NCBI GenBank assembly: GCA_035578905.1
Contig: JAQJVL010000101.1
Coordinates: 2,007,051-2,071,050 of the forward strand
From: Stictocephala bisonia
Lineage: Eukaryota > Arthropoda > Insecta > Hemiptera > Membracidae
Reading direction: 5' to 3'
DNA: 64,000 nucleotides
The notes beneath the pieces were generated by a model. The model had not been told where the DNA came from and ran no database searches. It worked only from the letters and a program-made list of their open reading frames with translations. Position 1 is the stretch's first letter; the number at the start of each line of letters is the position of its first letter. Of the stretch, positions 34,599-46,100 are shown one piece after another. The position numbers and the translations under genes are program-made.

Positions 34599-35252
34599 TT
34601 TTCTATGTTATGTGTAAGGGTTAGCCTTTTCCCTTCCAACTATCGCACACATGTATGTATGGTTTATAATTAGACACTGAGGATAGCTGGCAGTGAATTT
34701 GCTAATTGTCTTAGGAAGGTCCTTGAGCATCTAATTGGCCCATAATTAAGGCGTTACCAACACACATTGATATATGGTTTATGGAAAGTTATACCAGATG
34801 ACAAATATCTCGAAGGCTCAAAAAGCTATATTAAAAAAAAAGAATCTAGTCTTAACAGTATTTTTGTCTAACATCTGTAGGGTGCGCAGGTTATGGTCAC
34901 CCCAAAGCCATGTTATGGCAAATATAAAGAGCAATTAGAAAGGTTCCTCCTTATCTTAGGCTACCGCTTGATTTCAAGCATGTACTATTAAAGCCGTAAT
35001 ACAGTAAAATACATCAACATAAGATCCTTTCATTTAAATGTTCATTGTTTAGACAAAAAACATAAATCACTAGTTAACATGGGCCTGCAGGTTTGTGTGA
35101 ACTTTAGTCAACGAGTGAGATAACAGCGGTTAGTAGCCTTGGACCTTGGACCCCGCAGTCCGAAGCCTTAGCCACGCCGGCAAATTGTCTTAGCTCTTCC
35201 GGGCCTCATAAAGGCCCTAAATCAAGACATAATTTCAGCAGCTCATGTGATA
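34599..35252. other. Spacer with a GC-rich patch
   Basis: 35120-35215 is GC-rich (TTGGACCTTGGACCCCGCAG, hairpin GGGCCTCATAAAGGCCC). Possibly an unclassified repeat. Confidence 0.4.
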
Positions 35253-37759
35253 TGCAGGGGCTTCATAAAAACCCCCCAAGACTTCGGGATATGGTTACGG
35301 ATACAACAATTATGAAACACGTTTCTATTAACATATGTCCTGAAAAACTTAGTTTTCCGTCTGTCTGCCTGAATGTGTTTTATACATAATTTATCATGTA
35401 TTTACAACCCCTCAAGATATTATCTTCAAAATCAGTACATGTATGAGTAGTAATAAGACCTAATTTATTATGGAGTACCAAGTTCCTCAAACATTATACC
35501 AATTTAAAATGGCAGCTATTTTTAGTATTCAAAGCCTAATTTCTTAAAAAGTAAAAACTGTTCAAAAAACTACAAGGTACACAATAATTGCAAATTTTAA
35601 TTTCCTAGAAGATGTTACAAAGATCGGAATAATAATAATTGATAAGCTGTTTTGTAATAAAGTACAGTATGCGCGCTGAAGGTCCGGCCTCCTGGCTGGC
35701 CTACTAGTCATATAAAAACATCGACTCTGAGCGAGGCGGTCACAGACAGATCGTAAAGGGTGATTGTTTAAGCGTTTACGGAGTATTTGTATTTTGGTAT
35801 CTCTTATAACTAGACCAGTATTTAAAATAAAAACATCAAATAGGTTAAGAGTTTGAAAGTTAACAAATTAAAACGTATATCAATAACAACAATTAAATAT
35901 ATCATACAAAATTATAAATCAGATAATAACTTTAATTGAAATTAAGTAACTAAGAAATATATACTTCTTACTGTCACTAAGAAAAATATTTCTGTGATTT
36001 CCCGTACCGTTAAAATACATATAATTTTTATTTAAATTGGTTTAGAATAAAAATGACGAGTTGGGAGTGACTCGTCAGTTTTATAAAACTCATGGGTGGT
36101 TCTTCTAACGACACATTTGTCCAAATCGTCTAGTTCTGTCGCTGTTCTTTTTCTCTTGTATTTTTTGGGAGTTGTGAACGAACACTCTCCTTCCGCTGAA
36201 GTGTCCAATAAACACTTTTCACGTCGAATTTCCTTTATATGAGTTTTTGAAATGCCACATGCAACTGCAGTTCGTTCTAACGATTTTTTACGGGGATTCA
36301 TTGTTCATCTCTTAATTTGGCCTCATTCGCCATGATCCTCACTTACTCTTACACTTACACTCACTTACTCTCCAAATAATTTCCCTAGCCTGACTTCTAG
36401 TAGTTTTTCCTTGGGCTACTTTAGGAATAAAGCGAGTCATAGTTGAGGCAGGAACCACTAAAGCAATAAACTATTTAGGATTTACGTTCACTAATTTTAC
36501 AACCTTAAGAGTCTGCAGAGGCTGTCGGCTATGTTTGTTTTAATCTCATTAGAACGATGTTTTTTTCGAACCGGACAAATGATCACGCGTGTCCAAATTT
36601 AACAGTATTTTTAAACTGTTTTTTCCAAACAAATTGCATTTGATCAAGAGTGAAATTACTCGTTGAACTGCTTTGTGGATTCATAATTAGTTTAATAGAA
36701 TAAATATAAAAATTATTTAGTTTGAAGTTTTTAAAAACTAGGCGTATGTATTCATAATATCAAAAGTAAACCCAATGCGCAATATGATAGCATTTTAAAT
36801 GACACCTCACACAACTTTTGGTAAATAAATAATGATAAGAATATGGATTCAAAATAACGTTGTTTTTATGAGAATTAAACCAGTATGGCCAACAGACTCC
36901 GCAGACTCTTAACACACTTAAGGGACACAAAAAAAACACAAACTGACTTATTACACTACAGTAGTTAGATAAAAACAAACATATAACCAACTTAATAATT
37001 GTTAATAGTACACTTGAGTAAAAATTCTTAACACGCTAAACCACAAGCAAATATATCGCACGCAGTCTGGAAACGTACTGAATGTGCATCCGTAGGTAAC
37101 AATTAACGTAACTTATTTTAGAAGGAAGCATGGAAAAGACTCTTAGCGTGGGAAAGTCTGACAGTAGCGAATGTTTCCAGGACTGCAGGCATATTGGGCC
37201 CTCCACCCGTCTCCTCCCTATCACCGCTCGGCGGGCTCGAGGCCGGACCTTCGCCGCGCGGTCTTTTTTTATACGTGCTAATTGCCACCAAGGGGACTAG
37301 CCTTGAATTGCCACAGCATTAGCAAGTATTGTATTACAAAAATCATAACCTATCTTTTAGGAAATGAAATTTTGCTAATTTTGTATGCCTTGTAGCTCTT
37401 TTGAAAGATGTATGCTTTTTAAGATATTAATCTTGGAAAACTTAATGTTTTTAAAATTTATTCTTAAGACACCAATATACAAGATATATATTAAAATAGG
37501 CGCCATTTTGAAATGTTACAAAGTGGGACCTTTATACTCTTTACTAAATTAGCTTTTGTTATTCCTCATACATGCACGGGTTTGAAGACAATATCTTGAG
37601 AGGTTATTAAGATATGATAAATTATGAATAAAACACATTCAGACAGACAGACGGAAAACGAACCGTTTTAGGACGTACGTTTATAAAAACTTTATGCTTA
37701 GTTTTATGTAAGTAATCGTATCCCGAAGTCTTGAAGGTTTTTTTTATGAACTCCCTGTA
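35253..37759. mobile_element. IS630/Tc1-like element with about 450-bp terminal inverted repeats
   Basis: The left end TA|TGCAGGGGCTTCATAAAA (35251 on) mirrors the right end TA|TACAGGGAGTTCATAAAA (read inward from 37761). The arms share AAGACTTCGGGATA, TTTTCCGTCTGTCTG and TGAATGTGTTTTAT. GC-rich inner ends also mirror: GAAGGTCCGGCCTC at 35689 and its complement near 37240. A TA duplication and a CAGGG terminus fit IS630/Tc1-like elements. The arms have diverged noticeably from each other, so the insertion is old. The inside keeps only a transposase N-terminal relic. Confidence 0.85.
36032..36301 (-). pseudogene. IS630/Tc1-like transposase, N-terminal fragment
   Basis: The 89-codon frame starts at an ATG and encodes a helix-turn-helix (ERTAVACGISKTHIKEIRRE, about 9-28), a basic linker (TTPKKYKRKRTATELDDLDK, about 43-62) and CVVRRTTHEFYKTDESLPTR. 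The linker-plus-CVVRR-EFY pattern is familiar from insect transposases with a DDE_3 catalytic domain; that is recognition from memory. The catalytic D, D and D/E residues are absent because the frame ends at residue 89. The gene is central in the long-inverted-repeat element, consistent with a deletion derivative. Confidence 0.65.
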
Positions 37760-39040
37760 TACCTGCCAAGGCTCTGTCTCATTCACCTTACTAAACTTAG
37801 GTATGAAAAAAATTGTTGTATAGTATCAAGTCTTAGAATATGGTATTAATAATAAATAATAATCAATTACAACATGCTATTTATGCTTATGAATGAGACT
37901 ACAATGATGTCCTAAGGCCTCTACGACTCTTCTACCTGACTACTGCAAATACCTCAACCAAACGTGCGTCCTTATACCTGTGTCATAATATGTAATCGTC
38001 CAGGAAACAGCAGGATGAATCCTGATCAAAGTTCAGTGCAGATCATTTAAATACTTGTTATAATTAAATTGTAATGATTCAATCGATGAATAGGGATCGA
38101 TGAAGATGATGGCTGAAAATGGTCACTGAGAAAATGATTCGTAAAGGTAGAACTCAATGAATGTTATAAAGGAACTTTGAATAAAATGGTAAATAGGAAG
38201 ATGAACAATAAAGTGGATATGAAAATAGGAAGAAGATGAAGGTAATAAAAGGTAGAGAAGGGAAAATCTCAGGAGGTTAAAGATGGAAAATAAAAAGGAG
38301 AAGTTTACGAAGATTGAAGTGTAAACTAAGATGGGTTAGAGATTAAGTCAAGGAAGGCCCTCATGGTAGAAGAGAAGCTATTTTCAAGGTAATACTGTTG
38401 TCCAGAGAAGAAGAGAAAAATGATACGTAAACAAAACGAAGAAGGGGTAAGGGACGAATAAAGAGAGGGTGGCTAAACAAAAGTAAGTAGTAGACATCAG
38501 AAAAACTCTGATGAAGTTGGAGTGTTCTAATTTATATGTAGTAAAATTACTTCTTAATTTCTATTTTCTCACACCTATACGTATACACTTATACGTTAGC
38601 AGTATACACTAATAATATATACATAAATATTCTTTACTGTAAGAAGAGCTTCAGTACGTTAAGTCCATATTGGAAGTATTTAAAATGGCTTTAAACTGTT
38701 ATTCGATGACTTAAGTAAAAAAATTAAGCTGCCTCTTGCTAAAATCTATTTTAGGAAAACTTCGTTCTATATTTAATTTATGATTTACGAACATATATTC
38801 ATATCGAGGTAACATTGTATGTTTTTGTTTTGTGAAAATACTCTGAGTTGGTGGATCTAAAGAGCGCAATGACAATGCAGCATTGCCCACTCAAACTTAT
38901 CTGATACGAACTCTGACATTTGGTAAATGTGTCTCTATCACTTGTGGTGTTTAACCTCGATGCCAATTTTTTAATCATTCTCTTTGAAGGAGAGTCAGTT
39001 TCGACACGTCAGTCCTCCTGTGCCATATGTAACCGTCAGT
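37760..39040. other. Spacer
   Basis: 38100-38500 is purine-rich (GGAAGATGA, GAAGAAGAG) without an open frame of note. No gene recognised. Confidence 0.5.
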
Positions 39041-39253
39041 GGTTGAAATATAACTGACTTGGAACTGGCTTGTACGACTAGTGGTAAAATATAACTGACT
39101 TGGAACTGGCTTGTACGACTAGTGGTAAAATATAACTGACTTGGAACTGGCTTGTACGACTAGTGGTAAAATATAACTGACTTAGCACTGGCTTGTACGA
39201 CTAGTGGTAAAATATAACTGACTTGGAACTGGCTTGTACGACTAGTGGTAAAA
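39041..39253 (+). repeat. 41-bp minisatellite, five copies
   Basis: GGAACTGGCTTGTACGACTA recurs at 39061, 39102, 39143, 39184 (one variant) and 39225. The copies are nearly identical, implying recent expansion. Confidence 0.95.
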
Positions 39254-39639
39254 TCCAGATAAAAACATCCACTAGTTTAGGTCTGAAAAGCCCGATCATT
39301 AAAATTCCTGGGGTCTCTTGATATAAGATGGCATGAAGAAAAGTATATTAACACACGCTAACTACTGCAATATAATTAACTATCACCAGTAAATGAGCAA
39401 GTCCAGAGATATTATCAAAATATTTATAAATTTAAAAAACAGAATACTTATACTAATGTTATAATCTGTTTCAAGGGACCCATTTGTTTAAGGAACAGAT
39501 TTCTAGTCATTAAAATGATTTCCCATTGAAGAACAGTCTTTCTAACTATCATTATAAGACTTACATTACTTATATACTTAAAACTAATAAAAGGGAAATT
39601 AATGCTGTCCCTTCATGATATTCATTATACATTAATAAG
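39254..39639. other. AT-rich spacer
   Basis: Nothing recognised. Confidence 0.5.
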
Positions 39640-39905
39640 ACACCAATCGTAGAGATATGGGCGAAAATGAGGGTCGAATGAGTGTGATGAATGTAAATGA
39701 ACGAGTAACCAAGGTTGACTTACCCTTATAAATAGCTATTTATTAATAGTCCAATAGCCAGAGCAACTAAGGGACCTACAGCTTTACGTGGAATCCGAAC
39801 CACGTAGTATTGATCTGATTTTCAGCTAATTAAAATAAAATGTTAAACAACATCCGTACCTTGACTACCGCCCTACATGGACACCCCATACTTCTTATAA
39901 AATAT
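39640..39905 (-). repeat. SINE copy 3
   Basis: About 85 percent matched to copy 2 by eye: CGTAGAGATATGGGCGAAAA, GAGTGTGATGAATGTAAATG, TTATTAATAGTCCAATAGCC, ACAGCTTTACGTGGAATCCG. B-box-like GTGGTTCGGATTC on the minus strand. Confidence 0.78.
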
Positions 39906-41865
39906 GAATGTTTAGAACTATGAAATTATATTCATCACTACACAATTAATACAAACGTATATATTGGGCTAATTTTATGATTAATTCTATGAATATATAA
40001 TTACTTCTAAAACGGTTATTTAACATGCATTTGTCTATTAAATTATTAATAAATTATAATTAAATTATTAACATTCAAATAATTTAATATATCTGCTACA
40101 GCTTTTAAGAAAACTTCATGCCTTCAATTTAAAGAAAATTTTAATTTAACTATAAATTCTTTACAAGCACAGTCTAAAAGTCTTAGCCCAATTAATTTGT
40201 CTATACATTTTTTTATTAACAATTTTCACTTCTATGATTATTTCCTCAACATAAACTTATCTTCGTTATATCAAGGTTTTTACACTGAATACATTTTAAA
40301 GTGTACTATTTATTAAATTTGGACTATTAGGCTTTTTTGTACGTTTTGTAATGTTTATGTATATTGTCCCTCCATCTGTGGCGGGGATGGTCCATATTCC
40401 TCAACTATTGTATTATATTTTTAATAATTCACTTAGAACGCTAATATACAGCATATTTAAAGTATAACCAAAATAACGTCAGTAAAGGTAATACTACCCC
40501 CACCATTCATCACAGAATCCAAAATAAAACGTGCATCATACTTCTATTACAAATCAGCTTTTTTAGATAATCAGTTTTAAGCTATTATATATCTTGATAA
40601 GTTTAAGTTATACTGGCACTTATATGGACTTTATATTTATTAACGTATTACATGAACTTGGACTGAACAAGTTTGTCTAGCAACTTTCTCTGATCACTGC
40701 ATTGTGACCGGGAAAGAGTAAAACTGTACACGCAACAGTACTGGACCATTTCATCAGGATTGGTTTCTTATTACTGACAGCACTTTGTTGAAAAATAAAC
40801 TAATAAATGTTAGGTTTAGATAAATATATAAGCTATAGTAAATTATTTCGAATAAAAATCAACCTAATAGTTACGGAGTTAACTATTCAGCAACTAATCA
40901 CCAGTTTAACAACTGGCGTAAACCGACCAGTTGCAACATTATTAGGTATTCAATCATCAAACCTAAACGATCTGCGATAGCATATATTTTTTCTTTTATA
41001 TATTTTATATTATTTACTATAGATATTAAAATGGATTTACATATCTAACACATGGATCCTAGTTATTCTTCAAAAATGCTTTTTGCCTAACCAAATAAGA
41101 AATTGCAGTTGAGGTCAGAATTTATTGCACGTAATTATTGCAACAAAATCAGATTTTAGCTATAATATATACAGTATCATTTTATCTTTCTCAGCTACAC
41201 TAATATTAAGTTTTAAAATTATCGTCAATACAACACTTCATCACTCACAGGAAATTTATCCAAATAAATTACAGTTGAATGAAAATACAACTAACCTATG
41301 GCCTATTCATCATTAGTTAGTTAGCTAGCATTTACACAACGCACAGTTACGAGATAACCAAAACATCTGTCTATAAATGTTGTTTTTATTTAGATTATTT
41401 CCCTCTTCAATGTAATGCTGGTATTTAATCTTTGTGATACCTAAAAATAGAAGAAAAATGTATTCCTATATACAGCGAAAACATTGTAACCTATATATAG
41501 GAGAGGAATGGAGAGGGATTCTGGGAAATTCCGTCAGTTAACGCTCTAATTAAGGATTTAGCTCTTAATCTAAAGAACCACATTATATATGGTGCTCTTT
41601 ACGAACATTTGTAAGGCCATACATTCTTTCATGTGGCTTTAACATATTATGATATGATAGGCTTTTAAGAAATATCTAGTTTTAAAAATACTAAGGATAA
41701 ATTAGTTCCTAATTTATTTTTGATTAAACTAGTTTTAATGTGGTTTATAGAACATTTCTTATGATTTATTTTACTGACATTATTCCCATTACGATGACAA
41801 TTCCATTTCATTTTTACTTTTTTGTATTTTTTGTCTGTAACTCGCAATTAAAAATCCATACGTTA
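39906..41865. other. AT-rich spacer
   Basis: No gene or repeat family recognised. Confidence 0.5.
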
Positions 41866-41990
41866 TTTAGCCTGTGGACCTACGGCTTACTGGTGACATC
41901 CGAACCACCACCGGGCTGCGCGCAAGGACGGGGTCCTTCATCGGTCACCCATCCAAGGGACATCCAAACTCGGCAAGGCCACTAGCTTTG
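41866..41990 (-). repeat. SINE copy 4 with a 5S-rRNA-like box
   Basis: On the minus strand TTGGATGGGTGACCG matches the box C region of 5S rRNA promoters. It is followed by GGTGGTTCGGATGTCACC and AAGCCGTAGGTCC, which match the body of copies 2 and 3 (GTGGTTCGGATTC, AGCTGTAGGTCC). This suggests a 5S-type (SINE3-like) promoter head at least in this copy. Confidence 0.6.
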
Positions 41991-42855
41991 ATATATCTAA
42001 GAGTTTATCATGTGCAAAGTTATGAGAATATTTAAATTTAAAATTTTACTTCTTGACATAATAGTCTAATTTATTTCATTGAAGGAATGTTCCACTAGAC
42101 AGCGAGTCTCAGTAATGTATCACATGCAGTTTATATTTGTACCACTAATCCACCGCTGTGTATATTACAGATGCTACAGTAAGCCACACCTCGGATGTAG
42201 AGATTTGGTCGGGTTTAGATGGATTACCATCCTGTTGGGTGATTAATTTACCACAGAAGCTCTGCATTGAGGTTGATAGATTAACGTTTGTCTCTCCACC
42301 CTATGGCCTTGTCCTTATAAAAGTAGATTTTCTTACAATATTTAGCTATAGAAGTGTGAGAAGTACTCAGGAAAACTATATGTACATGTGAATTAAGAGA
42401 TAAAATGGTTAGCCACTGGCCATGAATATTCAAACAAATCGCTTTTAAGGCAGTGTAAATCCAAAACCAGTATAAAAACAACAAAGCTTAAAGACGAGTT
42501 GTTTAAACTTTATCAGACTTGAATGAAATATAAAATTAATGAAGACAATTTTAATCACTATTAGATACAAAGTAATGGATAAGTGCAGAATATAATATAG
42601 GCTAATTTATTCTGAAAATGTTTGAGAACGGAATATATATATTTTTTTAATTCATTAAAAGATATAATAACTTTGAATGGAATGTAACAAAGTTTAATAT
42701 TAAGATATGAAAAACAGTTTGAAATACAAAAAGGGTATATAATTTATTTTATTTTAATTTTCATCCAAGTAAAGTTACAAAAGTAGGGAAGCTTTAAAAT
42801 ACACTGACTGTATTTGTATTTAATTCAATTATAAATAGTTTATTTTCAAATGAAA
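41991..42855. other. Spacer with one weak open frame
   Basis: 42158-42391 is open; GTATATTACAG at 42160-42170 could be an acceptor ahead of VSHTSDVEIWSGLDGLPSCW-like sequence. No family recognised; not called as an exon. Confidence 0.35.
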
Positions 42856-43015
42856 AATTATTAAAATAAAATCAAAGATAAATATAATAAAGTACCCTTT
42901 ATTCATTTTTTATAAAAAATATATGACTAGTGTCGGCTCTTAGGCCATCAAAAATGAATAAAGGGTACTTTATTATATTTATCTTTGATTTTATTAAAAT
43001 AGTAGCCCTAATGTG
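42856..43015. mobile_element. Penelope-like palindrome, family D fragment
   Basis: TAATAAAGTACCCTTTATTC (42888 on) and its complement (from about 42955) form the arms; outer parts AAAATCAAAGATAAATATAA also mirror. The centre has GTCGGCTCTTAGGCCATC, the same box as at 61070-61088. The right flank TAGTAGCCCTAATGTGAAC matches, inverted, the left flank of the copy at 60978. A short double end without coding. Confidence 0.72.
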
Positions 43016-43089
43016 AACTAATTTATACATGAAAAATTATTCTTGTGACCATCTTATTTGAAATATTTCAGTCGGTCTAAATAATCACT

Positions 43090-43345
43090 GTGACAACAGA
43101 AACTCAGTTCGTCAGTTTCCATTGTACATGCTGGATCATTATAACAGTGTCAAATTACTGGGACAGTTTCAAATCATGAAATTGGCAGTGTAAAATCAGT
43201 ATGCATCTCCAAAACCAATGTGACAGTTTCAATTCATCAAATTGACAATGTACAATCAGCCTACCAGTGTAAAGTTAGTGTGACAGTTTCAAATAATCAA
43301 AATGAAAACGTAAAATCAGCCTACCAATGTCAAATAAAGGAGATA
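43090..43345 (+). repeat. Degenerate 60-62-bp tandem repeat
   Basis: GTGACAGTTTCAA(A/T)T(C/A)AT recurs at about 43162, 43222 and 43281, each followed by AATCAGxxTxCxAxTGTxAA. About three diverged copies, non-coding. Confidence 0.75.
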
Positions 43346-44204
43346 TTGAATCAAATCTGTCATTTATGTATAGCTTTAGTATATTACACCCTGATACCAA
43401 TAAATGTTGAGTCCTTTTTCAGATTTAAAAATAAAATATTGGATGAATGAACATAATATATATAAAGCGATGAATTAACCGCTGTCCCCCGTCTCGAAGG
43501 AGGGGAGTTCGCTGACTTGTAAATTTCCTACCACATCCACTAAGTGGCAAGTTAGTTCAAGGTTAAAATACTCCATAATGGTTCTCAGCTTTAACGTTAA
43601 TACAATAACGTAAATATTTATTTATGTTATTTTCCGTGTAGGTAATGAGAGTTTCTCAATTATTTCCATCAGTTATCACCGTATAAGAGAATTAATATGA
43701 AATGTTTAAATCAGCTAAGTGCATTACAAAGTTACTGATCTTGTAAATTATTTTGTGTTCAGAGTGCATAATAAAGTTTTAAAATAAAGATGCGGTATAA
43801 TATTATGATATTTAGTATAAATTAATATTATTTTATTTTATTTATTTATTTTTAGGAATTAACCCACAGGCCCATGACACCGGCCAGTTGAACTCTCACA
43901 AAACAGCCTTCAAGCCCAAACATGAATGACTTGAGAAATGGGGTTTACTGGCTGGGTGCAGGTTTAGTGACACATTCAATGATCATTTGCTGCTTTCAGC
44001 ATACTTAGGAACCGGCCTACATTATTTACACCACCTGACATTATTTTTGTCGAAAAAATCTATGTGGTGAAGCATGTTTGCAATGTTAGCGCATCTGACC
44101 ACTGGATCACACACTCCAAAGTATGGGGAAACGAATGGATCTCTTGATCGAAAGTTATACTCTAGAAATCTTACACCAATATACTCAACTGAACCAGCGT
44201 GGCC
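43346..44204. other. Spacer with an unclassified GC-normal block
   Basis: 43855-44195 has balanced GC. Its minus strand reads up to 60 codons (YIGVRFLEYNFRSRDPFVSP) before stops. It begins beside a TTTATTTATTTATTTTTAGG run. Probably a decayed retroelement or gene fragment; not recognised. Confidence 0.4.
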
Positions 44205-46100
44205 ATTAATTTTTTTTTTTTTAATTTTATTGCACAGACAATTTTAACATTGAATTGTATTGCAATCGTCAAAGGAAAAAAAAGTATGTTCATTCATTCT
44301 ACAAATTCAACATTCATACATACAATTATTTCATTTAATCTTACATTCATTCTAGAAGGCAAGCCTATCCAGCACCGGTTTCTTGCCAATTATTGGTCTC
44401 CCAGTTTTGTGCCAAGAACTCGCCTACACTATACAATGTCTGACTTAACAAAAGTTGTTTAAGGCGAGTTTTGAACGCCTTTGGCGTCCTGGCAAATTTA
44501 ATTTTACGGGGCAAACAGTTCAGAAAATGAACACCAACCTGTGAAGGGAGGTGCTCATAGACCACCGTCCTATGTTGCCCAGTGCGATAGTTGTCCCTGC
44601 GTCTAGTTTCGTAATTGTGTATGTCAGTCCCTCTTCTGAGTACACATTTTGACATACAGTACATGATTGTTTCTAGGATGTAAATGCTGGGCAGTGTCAA
44701 CAATTTTAGGGTTTGGAAACCAGTTCTGCATGACTCTCTGTTTTTCAAATTTGAAATTATTCTAACCGCTTTTTTCTGCAGTCTAAATAGGTGGGAGAAC
44801 TCGATATTTGCACATCCACCCCAAAGCACCACTCCATAGGATAGGTGAGGGCAGATGAGGCCATAATATGCCGTCATCAATACCTGAATTGGGCAACTTT
44901 TTGATAACGTCCTCAGAACATAATCACAGCTCGACGAGCTAATAAGGTTGATAAATTCAGTTCTGCACGAGTTTCCACTTCACAAAGCTCCGGAAACTTC
45001 TACTCCATATATGAGAGGAATTTCCTCTGGCCGGCCTTGATGGCTGAATTTGTGTACACCCAGTCCCAATTCCATATAGTAATGGCATTCTCAAGGTGAC
45101 TCCGGACCAAGTACTTGAACAGTGTTAAACAAGCGTGCTTATCGCTGAAATACCTGGCAATCCATATGACGAGACCCAAGTTCCACCTAGCTTTTTATAC
45201 AGTACAGTTTACGTGTTCAGAGAAGATTAACTTGGAGTCTACGAGGACGCCTAGATCACAAACAGCACGCTTTCTTTTGAGTCACTAATTTTATAAATGA
45301 AGAATGACGGGTTAGTGTTATGCGTGAACTAAACCACCTCCCTTTTGCTTAGGTCGAGCGGCATATAATCGACTATAGCCCACATCACAGCCGAATCGAT
45401 ACAAGATTGAAGAGCCAGATGTTCTCTTGAATTAGCAATCTGCAAAGATATTTTAATATCATCCACGTGGAGCAGAACTGCACAGTTCAGGAAATATGTA
45501 ATGTCGTTAATAAATAACAAGAAAAACAAAGTTCCTTAGTTAGACCCTTGTGGTACTCCTTAACTGGCAACAAAGTTCGTTGAATACATACCACCAAATA
45601 GCACTTTAAATGTCCTATCCAAGAGGTACGATTTTATTCACTGAATAATGTCCGGGGAGAATCCAAAGATAGGGAGCTTCTTTAAAAAATACTTGTCGAA
45701 CGCTTTCTGAAAATCTAAATAAATGGTATCAACCTGCACTCGAAGCTCGACTGTAGGATCAGCGACATCAAGAAACGAGGACAAATTCGTAACAGTCGAA
45801 CGATCTTCCATGGTGATGAGGAGAGATAAGATGCAGACTCTCTTGTACAAAAAAATATGTACAACCTTTTTAAATATCTTAGGTTGTATAAAACCGATAT
45901 TGCTCTAAAATTAGACAGATTCCTTGGTCGTTTTTTGAAATCGGTATTATTTGACTAGTGCTGTCCTCCAGATCGAAGGAAACTCTCCAGTTACTAAACT
46001 CCAGTTGAATAATGAAGCTAGCACAGGGGAAATTATGTTAGGCACACCTTTGATAACAAAAAATGGAATTTAATCAATACCAGACGCTGAGCCTTTATTA
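44205..46100 (-). pseudogene. Jockey-like LINE, ORF2 relic
   Basis: Read leftward: the RT start (SGID, then VSPxLASLFNWSLxTGEFPxIW-like) at about 46085-45950; motif A VDTIYLDFQKAFDK (45740 down); LLFINDITYF and a changed active-site box LHVDD where FADD is expected (about 45500-45455); then SYGVVLWGGCANIEFSHLFR, LQKKAVRIISNLK and PRKIKFARTPKAFKTRLKQL in the open 171-codon C-terminal frame 44880-44365. The 3' end is marked by a T run at 44209-44222 (poly(A) on the minus strand). Stops and frameshifts between blocks make it dead. No endonuclease region is visible, so it is 5'-truncated. Confidence 0.88.

Noticed and set aside
31545..39253. Minisatellites considered as CRISPR arrays
   Set aside because: Units are contiguous with no unique spacers, and the genome is animal.
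42158..42391. Possible exon after GTATATTACAG
   Set aside because: Acceptor-like site but no ATG, donor or homology; composition only weakly coding-like.
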